Assembly (NCBI RefSeq): GCF_001659605.2
Contig: NC_035163.2
Coordinates: 30,592,158 to 30,656,157, forward strand
Direction: 5' to 3'
Source of the DNA: Manihot esculenta
Taxonomy: Eukaryota > Streptophyta > Magnoliopsida > Malpighiales > Euphorbiaceae
DNA length: 64,000 bases
This document shows positions 50,625 through 61,630 of this stretch, piece by piece; the first letter of the stretch is position 1, and each line of letters opens with the position of its first letter. The position numbers were made by a program, and so were the translations under genes. The notes beneath the pieces were generated by a model, which did no database searches, was not told where the DNA came from, and saw nothing but the letters and a program-made list of their open reading frames with translations.

Positions 50625-53600
50625 ATGTCGAGCTCTCAATGCCTGGAGAATCCACCAACTCTAAACCCAGACTATGGAGTTGGTACAGTTGAGGAACTGG
50701 GTGGCCTCAACACTTACGTCACTGGTCCTTCTGATTCCAAGCTCGCCATCCTTCTGGCCAACGACGCCTTTGGTAATGCCCCATCTTCATTTTCTTCACT
50801 AATACTTTCTTCTTGCATCTATTTCCATATGGTTTGCTTTCTTCAAGCTCAGAGTTCTCATAGGTCTAGATGGTCAAGTTATCTCTTAATGGGGAAAGAA
50901 AGATTGGTATCTTTTAAGTACTGAGGAATCTTTCTTGTAGAGTTTATTTACTTGTTTTTTAAACTTTTTGCAGGATATGAAGCACCAAATTTAAGGTAAA
51001 TCCTTTCATATAAATCCCATCGTTTGTTATATATGTAACGACCCGAAAATCGAACCACTACCGGCGCTAGGATCCAGATCGGTTTAAGGCCGCCGGGACC
51101 CGTAGCAAACCTAACATATAACCTGTACACCTGTTTAATCCCATACACGATCAACATATACATAAAAATTTTGAACTTCCTCATTCATTTACCAAACTTA
51201 ACCTGTGCATGCACAACTCATAAGCATAAATATTAAACCCCACACTGGAGCCCTCATTAAATACTCCAATGGGGTGACATAATATATGATAAGTTTGGTT
51301 TACATAAATATCATTAACTCATTTCATTAAAAGATCATGTACTCAAAAGGTGATTAACAACATACTAGGGTCAAGCACATCTCTAAACCTCAATACTCGT
51401 CATTACATTACATTACTATACATTACATCATCTTCATGTCCACAGCTAACTATTACATAAAACATAACTTTACTCTTCTTGACCTCCCGGCCTATCTCGT
51501 ACCTGCATACCTGGGGGATTAGGGAAATGGATTGAGCTATTAGAGCCTAGTGAGCAGAATAATAAAACATTTAAAACACATGCTATCATGGAATGCATCA
51601 CATCACAGACAAATCACATCAAGGATGATTTTGTCGCCAATAGTCCTCTACACGTCCAATAGTGCCAGGGGCGTAGAATGGGCCTCGACCTGTCTTTCTC
51701 TTAACATAGTGCTAGGGGCGTAGAATGGGCCTCGACCTGGACTTCCATACCATACCATATCATATCATACCACATCATATCATACGAGGACTAAAAGATC
51801 ATCCAATACCCATCCACATCATCATCAAATTATGTAATGCAATATATTCGTGAATTCTAATGCAAACAACCTAATTTATCTCATGGCATTCATGATGCAT
51901 GAACATGCTCAAAGCTGATTTATTTATTTTAAACATAAAGAGTTATTCTACTCACCTCAGGCTAGCTCTGATAAGACACTGAAACAACTATCTCACTGCT
52001 GGGGTCCTCGGTTTCTCAGGTCCGAACCTACACAGGTGGACTCAAATGAGGGACCAAACATACATGAACATGACTCTAAAATACTCCCCAAAAACCCCCT
52101 AAAACACCTTAAAACAATCATAGAAAACATGCAAAGGAAGGCTGAATAGAGCACTTTCAGCGGCAAGTTCGGCGGCCGAAAGTCCCTCCAGAGACGAAAG
52201 TCATGCACCTTCGGCGGCACTTTCGGCGCCCGAAGGTTCCTTCCAGAGACGAAACTCATGCATGTTCGGCGGCACCTTCGGCAGCCGAAACTCCCTTCCA
52301 GAGTCGAAAGTCCACTTTCGGGGGCAGGGTTCGGCAGCCAAAGGCTGGCCTCCACAGGCAGGTTCGGCGGCCGAAAGTCCCTTCGGCTGCCGAACCTGAG
52401 TTCTTCCAAAGGGCAGAACTCAGCCTCCACAATGCTCATTTGCCTCCCAAACTATTCCAACTCAAAACCAACACTTCCAAAACATGCATACACACATACA
52501 TAAGCTCCTAGGGGCTTCAAACTATCCTAAACCCCAACTACAACACATCAAACATAAACAAACAACCCACATTGCTTAAAAACTCAACATAAACCCATAA
52601 ACAACCTAAACATGTATTTCTACCCCATAAACTTTCATAAAACTCGTTTAAAACATGAAATGAGTTAAGGATCTACTCTTACCTCTTGGAGAACGAGAGG
52701 AGAGGCGATCTAACTCGGAGATGGGGGAGATCTAGCTCCTTGGGTCTCCAATCTCCAAAACTTGCTCAAAACTCACAAATCTTAAAAAAACCAAGCAAAC
52801 ACTTGTTAAAACTTGAAAGATTGGAGGAAAATCGTCAAAAACGACCATGGGAGAGCATGGACTCACTGTTGGCCGAAAATGGGGAGAAAACTCGCCCGTT
52901 TTGGCCATGGAGCCCTTATATAGGGGCTGGCTAAACCACCTTCGACAGCCTAAAGTGCCTTCAAAACTCATGCAAGTTCGGCGGCCGAACATGAACCACA
53001 TTCGGAAGCCTAACGTGCCCCCCTAAACTATCCCACGTTCGGCGGCCGAACCTGGAAATGCCTCCATGGTCTTTTTCATTCAAAACTCAGCTTCTTTCTT
53101 ACTTAAAATCATAAAACACATTAAAACATTTTATAAAAACATTATCTTACCCTTCTAGAGGTTTCCGACATCCGAGATTCCACCGGACGGTAGGAATTCC
53201 GATACCGGGGGTCTAACCGGGTATTACAATATAGATTTCCAAGCATGATTAGTAGCCATTCCCATTTATACCATTGGCAAGGAACAGGTAACCATGGCTC
53301 ATTTTATTGTGCGTGAGATTTATAATAATTTCTAATCTCGTCAGATTAGTTGTTGAATTTGTTTTGTTGTAAAGGAAGCTTGCAGACAAAGTTGCAGCAG
53401 CTGGATTCCTTGTAGTGGTTCCTGATTTTCTTTATGGTGATCCAGCTAATCCAAATAATCCTAAATTCGATAGAGACATCTGGATGAAAAATCATGACAC
53501 AGTGAGTTCAATTCCTTGCTTTTATTCATTCTTTAATGTAGGAGAATAAGAAAGAACACAGTGTTTCTTTGCAATTTTGTTCAAGACTTGTAATTAGAAG

Positions 53601-54503
53601 ATAACTTGTAAACATGCATACATGTAACTTTACTTTGCCCTTTAATTAAACTAAAATTTCTGAATGTATTTTCCTTTCAGGCTAAAGGATGTGAAGATGC
53701 CTTAAAAGTCATTGCTGCACTTAAAAACAGGGGCATTTCTGCAGTAGGGGCTGCAGGTTTTTGCTGGGGCGGTAAGTTGTTTGAGTTCAGTGTCAAACAC
53801 TGTTGGGACTTGGGAGCATTAAAACGCCTTGAATCTAATGAATAATCCTTGTACAGAAGACCCTCCAAAATTCATATATGTTTTTGGTTACATGCTTTTC
53901 AGGAATGGTAGTAGTAAAACTAGCAAGTTATGATTGCATTCAGGCTGCAGTGATTTTGCATCCGGGTACGATTACTGCTGATGAGATCAGAGGCAAGTAA
54001 AGCTACAGTCATCTTCAGGCCTTTTTAAACGTTGAACTGAAGTTCATCGGTAGCTTTTTTTCTTCATGCCTTTGCCATGTGTGCATTGCTGATGGAGTAA
54101 CTTTTCAGCTGTTAAGGTTCCTACTGCTATATTGGGTGCTGAATTTGATCATATTTTCCCATCCGAACAACTGAAACAGTTAGGAGAAATTTTAGCAGCA
54201 AAATCCCAGGTAAAAAGTCCTCAGTGTGAGCTTTGTGCATCACACTTTATGGATGAACTCAATCAATAAACTAGCTCCAATGAGTATAGATTAGTTACAA
54301 TTTTCTTGTTTTGGTTTCATATGTTTTCTCTAATTGATTTTCGATATATCCATGTCCTGCAGTTCGAGAGTTATGTAAAGATATTCCCTGGTGTTGCTCA
54401 TGGATGGACAATGAGGTATAATGATGAGGATGATTCAGCTGTCAAGATTGCTGAAGAAGCTCATTTAGACATGTTGAATTGGCTAGTTAAGCATGTCAAA
54501 TGA
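50625..54503 (+). CDS. Dienelactone hydrolase-like protein, copy A
   Basis: Seven exons give 239 residues: 50625-50772, 50974-50995, 53375-53501, 53681-53771, 53903-53992, 54109-54209 and 54363-54503. The product is a dienelactone hydrolase (PF01738) alpha/beta-hydrolase. The Cys-Asp-His triad is readable as C127 (GFCWGG), D173 (AEFDH) and H206 (AHGW). Bacterial relatives open dienelactone rings; plant members are often annotated as endo-1,3;1,4-beta-glucanase-like or carboxymethylenebutenolidase-like without a proven substrate. No signal peptide is seen, so a cytosolic location is likely. Exon lengths (148, 22, 127, 91, 90, 101, 141) are identical to those of copies B and C, showing tandem duplication. 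Two oddities: intron 2 carries a 2.2-kb solo LTR, and intron 5 starts with GC instead of GT. Confidence 0.93.
51034..53228 (-). mobile_element. Solo LTR (Ty3/gypsy-like) in intron 2 of hydrolase A
   Basis: 2195 bases beginning TGTAACGACCCG and ending GGGTATTACA, thus TG...CA, flanked on both sides by the 5-mer atata (51029-51033 and 53229-53233). There are no internal gag-pol frames or second LTR, so the element is a solo LTR left by recombination. Inside are tandem motifs of the type TTCGGCGGCCGAAAGTCC (about 52150-52400) and a 'ggggcgtagaatgggcctcg' repeat (51668 and 51716). I recall plant LTRs starting TGTAATACCCGG and ending GGGTCGTTACA, hence the minus-strand call and the gypsy guess. 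GC-rich open frames inside it are repeats, not genes. Confidence 0.85.
53993..53998 (+). promoter_or_regulatory. GC splice donor of intron 5, hydrolase A
   Basis: The junction reads AGAG|GCAAGT. Only this GC donor gives the phase needed to join to the AG acceptor before 54109 and restore EIRAVKVP. Copies B and C have GT at the same intron. GC-AG introns are a known minority class and usually have an otherwise strong donor, as here. Confidence 0.85.
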
Positions 54504-55304
54504 GAGCATAAGTTTCTATATATGAAGATTCTGAATTCGAGTTTAGAAGGCCAGGCAATGAATTGGGTATAAGAGAACTGGTTTATGTGACTCATGTAGA
54601 AACCAGCATTAATAATAAACATCTTCTGTGTCTGTATCACTATGTATTAACCTTCTTATTACATGATTAAAGATGTGGTCTTTTCCACCATCTATACTGT
54701 CATAAGGAAGAGTAATGAGAGTATCCTTAATGTATCTTATTGAACATATGGTTTTCCTTCAATTTTGATCTGTGGGTTCCTGATGTGATCATCAAGCCAT
54801 GAAATCTGTAAAACGAAATGTTCTATTTCAGAGGGAGACACTGTTCTAAATATGTGTTAATAAAGTAAGCATTAAGTTGATGAAAGGTTTGTTGATTCTT
54901 TTAAATGTTGGGGTTTCAAATGAGAAAGATCATGCCTTGAATCTTGGTTTATGCTCAAGGCTACTATTCCTCAGAAACCAAAGACTGAAATTGGGAGCTG
55001 GGGTATTTGAGGGGTGAAACGTTTTCTTTCTCATTCAAATTCAGAAGATAACTTTCAGTTCCTGATTTTCTCTGTGGAGTTGGAATGCAAATATGCATTT
55101 TCTATTGTATAAAAAGAGATAGGTAACATTTAAATAAAACAGCAAGTTCCAGGTGACATAAGGGATGACGTAGCTGATCTGTGTCTTATTTGGAACATTG
55201 AGTCCTTCCAGGCTCCAGCCCTTCACTTCTCCTTGTGAGTAGTTCCAGTTGTTGACTTTGTTCCTGACTTCCAAATCTGAAATTAAATCACTTGAGAATT
55301 AAAC
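54504..55304. other. Spacer between hydrolase copies A and B
   Basis: 800 bases with an AATAAA at 54614-54619, about 110 bases after the stop of copy A, as a likely poly(A) signal. The rest is presumably the 3' end of A and the promoter of B. No repeat or other gene seen. Confidence 0.55.
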
Positions 55305-56697
55305 ATGTCAAGCTCTCAGTGCTTTGAGAACCCACCAAAGCTGAACCCCTCTTGTGGCTCAGGCACAGTTCAAGAGTTTGGTGGCCTCAAAACCTATGTC
55401 ACTGGTCCTCCAGATTCCACACTTTCCATCCTTCTCATTTCTGATATTTTTGGTAAATCACAGTTAAATAATTTTTAAATAGGAATCTGTGTTAGGGTTT
55501 GTTTCACTCGTATTCTTGAAACATTTTGCAGGGTATGAAGCTCCAATATTGAGGTATGATGAATTTGACTGTTGCTTTTGTTTCTGGAAGTATGGATTCT
55601 TGATTGAAATGCAAATGGTAGCACTAGATCCAGAAAGAGGGGAATAATTTTCAGATATCATAGAAGTTAATTTTTCATTGTTCATGTTGTAAAGGAAGCT
55701 TGCAGACAAAGTTGCAGCTGCTGGATTCTTTGTAGTGGTTCCTGATTTTTTCTATGGCGATCCTGTTGACTTAGATAATCCTCAATTTGATCGAGACGCA
55801 TGGAGAAAAGTTCACAGCACAGTGAGTTGCTTGGCAACCAGATGCTACTGTAGATGGATTGCTAATGAATAACAAATTGCAAGACTCCTGCAAAGCAATC
55901 TCGAGTTTGATCTCATTTATCTTTTTCTTGTAGGACAAAGGATATGAGGATGCTAAACCAGTAATTGCTGCTTTAAGAAGTAAAGGGTTGTCTTCCATTG
56001 GTGCTGCAGGTTTCTGCTGGGGAGGTGAGTCATTCTTTCTCTTATCTGCACTTTTTTTTTTCTCTGAAATTAACTGGAACAAGCTATAATACAGAGGCGT
56101 AGGCAAATTAATTCAGCTGCAAAGATTTTGTTTCTCAAATTCTTATCAGGGAAGGTAGTAGTGAAACTAGCAAGCTCTGATGACATTAAGGCTGCAGTTG
56201 TGCTGCATCCTGGTCGGCTCACCATTGATGAAATTAACGGTAAAGTTTCAACTTTTTGTAGTTTCATTATCTTATCTTCCTTTCATATTGATCTGTTTAC
56301 TAAGGAAAAACATGTTAGTGATTTATAGCATGTTGTTTTAGAGGTGAAAGTTCCAATTGCATTTTTGGGTGCTGAGTTCGACCATGCTTCACCACCAGAG
56401 CAGCTGAAAGAGTTTGGAGAAATTTTGTCCAAAAAATCTGAGGTAAATGGTTCCTCAAATTGCAGATTCTATGTTTTAAAGAATCAGCAACTGTGTTCCT
56501 TCTCTGGAATGCTTCATTTAGCAAGCATCAACATTGATTGTTTGTTATTGGTGCAGTCTGAAAGCAGTGTGAAAATATTCCCAGGTGTGAGCCATGGATG
56601 GACAGTGAGGTACAATATTGATGATGAATCAGCTGTGAAGAGTGCTGAAGAGGCTCATTGTGACATGTTAAATTGGTTCACTAAATATGTCAAGTAA
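55305..56697 (+). CDS. Dienelactone hydrolase-like protein, copy B
   Basis: Seven exons give 239 residues: 55305-55452, 55532-55553, 55695-55821, 55934-56024, 56150-56239, 56342-56442 and 56557-56697. It is the most compact member of the array, with introns of 79-141 bases and all GT-AG. The triad C127, D173 and H206 is intact in GFCWGG, AEFDH and SHGW. It is closest to copy A, especially in exon 3, where long runs of bases are unchanged. The spacer to A is only 800 bases. As for the other copies, the fold and triad are certain but the natural substrate is unknown. Confidence 0.94.
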
Positions 56698-57837
56698 AAA
56701 GTGCATTAAGCAAAGACGGTCAAAAAAGAGGCTCAAATTCAGAACCCCATGTTCTGAAATGTTGTCAATACCGCTCAGTTCATTGATAAAGAGTTGTTTT
56801 TTTCTTTATAAATCACTTTGGAGACATGCCTTGTTCTTTGATGCATGCCCAGAGTGAATTCGGATTTGTGGATCTAATAAATTTTAAATACTTTTAAAAA
56901 AAGTTAATATATAAAAAAATAATTTATAAAATTGTTTTCACTATGATTCTCATTTTGTTTGTACTAAATATAAATTTAATCAAAATTAATTAGATTTTGC
57001 AAGAAATTATTTGAATTAAGGATATTTATTTTAAAATTACTTTACCCATTAAAACTCATTTTCTTTCTTTATCTTTTACCATTCTCTTCTTTTTGTCGTT
57101 CCTTTTCTCTTTTCTCTTCCACTTTTCTCTAACTTTCTCTAACACCAAACACTTCAAATAGAAATCACAATTTTCTCTATTTTACTATCTCTCTCATGGA
57201 TCAAAATATTGGTATGTATACTCAATTAAATTATTATTTGATGCATAAGTGAATAATTGCTTTTTTTTATTTATTTATTAATTTTTCCTTTGGATTGTTG
57301 ATGATACCAAAATGGCATAATGGCATTGGTTGATGTTGCCATTATGACCTAGTCTTTCTCCGTTGACTTCCATTACCCAAAAGTTACTGTTTATTACGAT
57401 GATAGCTCCCTTTAGATACTTTCTACCTTTACCACTAAAAAATACAATTTCTTCTCTCCAAACATATTTTTAGCTATCGAAAATAAAAATAAAAAAATTA
57501 ATATTAGATTCTGTGTCATCCGAGTGTAAAAAATTAAAAGAAACTCAAGCAACATAGTAAATATAATACTGTGTTTGTTATTTAATGAAATATTAAATTA
57601 AAATTTAAAATTAAATTACTTTTTTATAAATATATTTATTTATATATTGATTATCTCATTATAAGTATATATTTAAATATTAAATTTTACACAAATTTTT
57701 GTAAGAAAATGAGAAATTTTAAAATAAATGCCATTCTTTCATTGGTAGCTTATGTGGGTTATTTAGTATTTCTATATCAAATATATCCATACATATCTAG
57801 AATAGAGAGATCAATTTCTCAAACTAGAGGATAAAAA

Positions 57838-58740
57838 GATGAAGTAGGACACAAATTAATGAGAGCCATAGAAACAAATGAAAATTCACGAAATATACTA
57901 TGTATGGAATCTAATGCTTTTCAACAATTTGTTTCAAGCATTTTAAGAGATAACAAATATAATGTGATCCAAGAACAAGTAGCAAAATCTTTTCATATCT
58001 TAGCATGTGATATTTGTAATCACACAATGGATATTTTCTTTCGTTGATCAAGTGAAACTATCAATCGTCATTTTCATCAAGTTCTCAATCCCTTTAGAAA
58101 TAGTTCATAATGGAGGAAAATTTTACCCTTAAGGTAAAAGTGAAGTTATATTCATTAAATTAATTTATTTTAAATGTGGTTAAATTTATCAGTTATTCTT
58201 ATGAGTTTGCTTGACTTTAATAGAAGTGTATTGGTGCTATTGATAAAATACACATAGGTGTAAAAGTTCCAAAAATAATGTTGCAAAATATAGAGGAAGA
58301 AAAAGATATCCTACTATGAATGTATTGGCTGCTTGTACATTTGACTTAAAATTCACTTATGTCCTGCCTGGGTGGGAGGGCTCAGCTTCAGATTCTAGAA
58401 TTTAGAAAATACCTTAAGTAGAGAAGATAACTTGATAGTTCTTTTCAGGTAACATAATTCTATAAAAATGTATTTATATTTATTTTTAAAATTAATTATG
58501 ACAATTATATAATACACACATTAAATTGTGTTTGTTAGGTAAGTTTTATCTAATTAACGCGGGATACATGTTGAGATTAGGATTTATTGCACCTTATAGA
58601 AGCACTCGTTATCACTTAAAAAGAATACTCTCGACATGCTCCTGAAAATACAAAAAAACTATTCAACCTGAGGCATTCATCTTTGCATAATGTAATAGAA
58701 AGAGCTTTTGGCGTGTTGAAAAAAAAAAAGATATCCCATT
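57838..58740 (+). pseudogene. Decayed PIF/Harbinger transposase
   Basis: Conceptual reading, with several stops and frame changes, shows the order of HARBI1/ALP1-like transposases: an amino-terminal part (57859-58047) leading to SSETINRHFHQVLNPF, then GAIDKIHI with the first catalytic Asp at 58242-58244, then GKFYLINAGY, and a stretch reading SLHNVIERAFGVLKKK with the catalytic Glu at 58698-58700. The second catalytic Asp is replaced by Asn (codon 58556-58558). Stop codons and this loss show that the copy is dead. It could still supply sequence to related MITEs only if an active relative exists elsewhere. Confidence 0.75.
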
Positions 58741-59389
58741 ATAGATAATGAAGCTTGAGTCTCAATATGAAGTTGATCTGTTTCAGAAATATTTTTAATA
58801 TGTTGCATTATACAAAATTTTGTAAAGTGTGTAGATCTAGATGAAAATTTTATTGCAGAAGTTGATAATGAAATCTTAAATAGTGAGATTGAAATGAATA
58901 TGCTACTAGAAGTATTTTTAGAAGCGAAGATAGTAAAAAAGGAGAAATAATAAAAGAGATAATTGCCATACGAATGTGGCACGATTACAATTCTTATCAT
59001 TAAATTGTAGTAATGCTTTTGTTATATAATTTGAAATTAGTTTTAGTTTACTATGTTGTGTAATTGTGATGTAAGTTTAATTACTTTTAATGAACTTGTA
59101 TTAATTTATATACTTTTTATATGAATTTATATTATATTTTTTATTAAATAATATATATTTTTATTCAAAAAATGAAGCATTAGGGAAGTGATTGAAACTA
59201 GTCAAGAGTACTATAAAAATAATGAAGGATACTTAAAGATAGATCTTCTAAATAATGGATGGTACAATGTTTGAATCATTGAAAGAGCAAAAATTGAAAA
59301 GATAAAAAAAAGATAAAAGTTTCTAAAAATAGCTTATCCAAGGTGGCAAATGAGTTGAAAAAATAATTTGGTTTACCTATTTTATCATC

Positions 59390-60072
59390 AAAGTGATCAA
59401 TCACTTGAAAACGATCAAAGATGAAATGAACTTAGCTCTTGATACCCTTAACAAAAATGGCTTTGGATTAAATGATATAACCAAAAAGATTGAAGCCGAA
59501 CCAAAGTTTTGGAATGAGCTCATTAAGATATATTTCTTATTCAAGGTCAAATTTTATTTTGTCTGATATCAATATATATTTTGCTAATTTCTTTTTTTAT
59601 AAGGCTAATGACAAGACCATTCGAGGCAAAACCCTTCACCATTTAGATATTTTTTTGTGAGATCTTTGAAAAAGATCAAGCTATTGGCATTGAAGCATAG
59701 AGCGCAGGTGAAAAATCTAAAAGATGGAAAAAAGAGAGAAACTTGAACATTAGTGACATTGATGAATTGTTTGTACGAAATAAATTGCATTTGGAAAATT
59801 TGATACCATTTGAATCTGAAAGCACAACATCAGTACCATCTCAAGATCAATCATTAACTATTCCCATTATGTCAACTTCATTCTCAATAGGTGTTAAAAC
59901 AAATACAATAAATGAGAAAATTAAGAAAGTTACAAGTGCGACCAAGGAAATTGCACAAGCTATTTTGAATACAAATCGACTATTTTTTATACAAATCATC
60001 GTGTATAAAAGAGGAAGAAATATTTTATGCATAGAAGAAAATGAAATTGAAAGGAATGATGCTCTGGATTGA
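59390..60072 (+). pseudogene. Decayed second gene of the Harbinger element (Myb/SANT-like)
   Basis: After the transposase relic, frames interrupted by stops read like the Myb/SANT-like DNA-binding partner encoded by PIF/Harbinger elements. KTIKDEMNLALDTLNKNGFG, followed by an acidic/aromatic helix (FWNELIKIYF), resembles the trihelix end. An open Ser/Thr-rich tail (59743-60072) follows. The plus-strand order transposase then Myb-like gene fits the known two-gene layout. Confidence 0.55.
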
Positions 60073-61144
60073 CTTGCGACTCATTCTAATTTTATAAAAC
60101 TTTTTTTGCATGTTGCGAAGAATTGCCTAAGTAGAAAAATAGAAATTGTTAGATATTGTAGTTTTTAAACATTTCCTTTTAGCAAAGTGTCTTTGAAGTT
60201 AAATTCTAAATTTTAGTTTCTAAAACTTAATAGTATATTTTAAATTCAATATTATGAATTAATTTTGAGCCTTTCAAGTGAATTTTGTTGTGCATATATA
60301 ATGATATGTCATGGGATATTACACAATTAATTTTTATTATTTTATTTTGAAATTTTGATTTTTCTTTATTTTTATATGAGAAAATTATTTTTAAAAATTT
60401 AGCTATATTGATATTAAAAATTTACTTTTCATGTTGTTTAGTGACATTAAAATTATTATATTGTTTTTTTATTTAAAAAAAAATAGATGCGGAATTTGAC
60501 TTAAATGGTAAAAAAAAATGAAAAATTAAATTTTAAATGTTAATAATGATATTAATAAATTATTTTTTATAAAATATTTTCAATTTGATAAAAATTATTG
60601 TTACTATAAGTATAAACATTAATGTTTAATTTAAAAAGTAATTAAAGATAATAAAATAACATTTAAAAATAATTAAAAATAATAAAATAAATAAATTAGT
60701 TTGAATTTATCTCTAATTTATTTCGAATAAAAAATTTAATTAAATTTTATTATTTTAAATTTATTTTAAATAAAAAAATTATTTCATCTATAAAAATAAA
60801 TTAAACGGAGCCTTATGTTGAAGATATCAAAATTGTGAAATTGAAATTAAAAGTTTAAAATTATTATTGGAAGTCTTTATTCTCTTTTTCTTTACTCAAC
60901 ATCGCTGCCTCCATAAAATTAGATCGATTATTTAATAAATTTTTTAATATATTTTGAAAATTAAAAAATTAATTAATAAGTTTTTTAATTAAATAATAAG
61001 TTTTTTTTCTTAAAATTAAGGTCTTGATTCGTGAGGGGAAGGTATAGCCATGAAGGGAGAAAAACAAATAAAAATTAAGAAAAGACAGCTAGGCTGACTA
61101 GCAGGTAGACGAACCTGTGATGGTGTGCATGTTTCACCTTGAAG

Positions 61145-61420
61145 TTTTAGAAATATACAATATAGAAAATTTATTAATTAATTTCTAAAATTTAAAAAAT
61201 ATATTAAAATATTTTTAATATTTTAAAATTTTTAAATAATTTTCTATTAATTTTAATTATTAAATGTCATAAAAATATAAAATATTTTCTATATAAAGTT
61301 AATAATTTTTTAAAAAATTATAAAAATTAAATAGTAATATATTTATGGATTAAAATATAAAAAATATTAATTAATAAATATTTTAATGTATTCTATAAAA
61401 TGAATGAATTTTTTTGTAAT
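61145..61420. repeat. AT-rich sequence related to the 49903-50261 MITE
   Basis: Shares phrases such as 'aaaaaatatattaaaatatt', 'attataaaaattaaatagta' and 'attaattttaattattaaat' with the MITE before copy A. Neither matching ends nor a target duplication can be seen, so it is an older relative or fragment. Confidence 0.45.
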
Positions 61421-61555
61421 ATATCACAATAAACTTTCCATTTAAAACAAGGCGATGTGGTAGGTAATTATGAAAAAAATAAAGAAAAACAAAAGGAAAT
61501 TTCAGGGATTAATGGAATTTGGCCACGAAAGTCCAGAAACGCCTATTCAAGGAAC

Positions 61556-61563
61556 TATAAATA
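61556..61563 (+). promoter_or_regulatory. TATA box of hydrolase copy C
   Basis: TATAAATA lies 75 bases before the ATG at 61631, preceded by GC-richer sequence. Transcription would start about 30 bases downstream, giving a leader of roughly 45 bases. Confidence 0.6.
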
Positions 61564-61630
61564 TCACTATTCATCTTTCTTTTGAAATCAGTAATTTGGT
61601 TGGGTTGATTTAAAAGAAGAAGAAAAGAAA

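Larger units (their letters stand above)
56698..61630. other. 4.9-kb spacer with decayed Harbinger element
   Basis: AT-rich DNA. A short stretch after copy B may be its 3'UTR. About 57190-60170 carries remnants of a PIF/Harbinger transposon, 60930-61420 holds MITE-like AT-rich sequences, and the final ~150 bases are the promoter of copy C. Confidence 0.55.

Noticed and set aside
51993..53001. Several 80-150 codon frames on both strands
   Set aside because: They lie fully inside the solo LTR and reflect its GC-rich tandem motifs; no gag, protease, RT or integrase features are present.
57181..57220. Possible start of the Harbinger coding region near ATGGATCAAAATATT
   Set aside because: No continuous frame leads from it to the transposase motifs, so I did not extend the pseudogene to this point.
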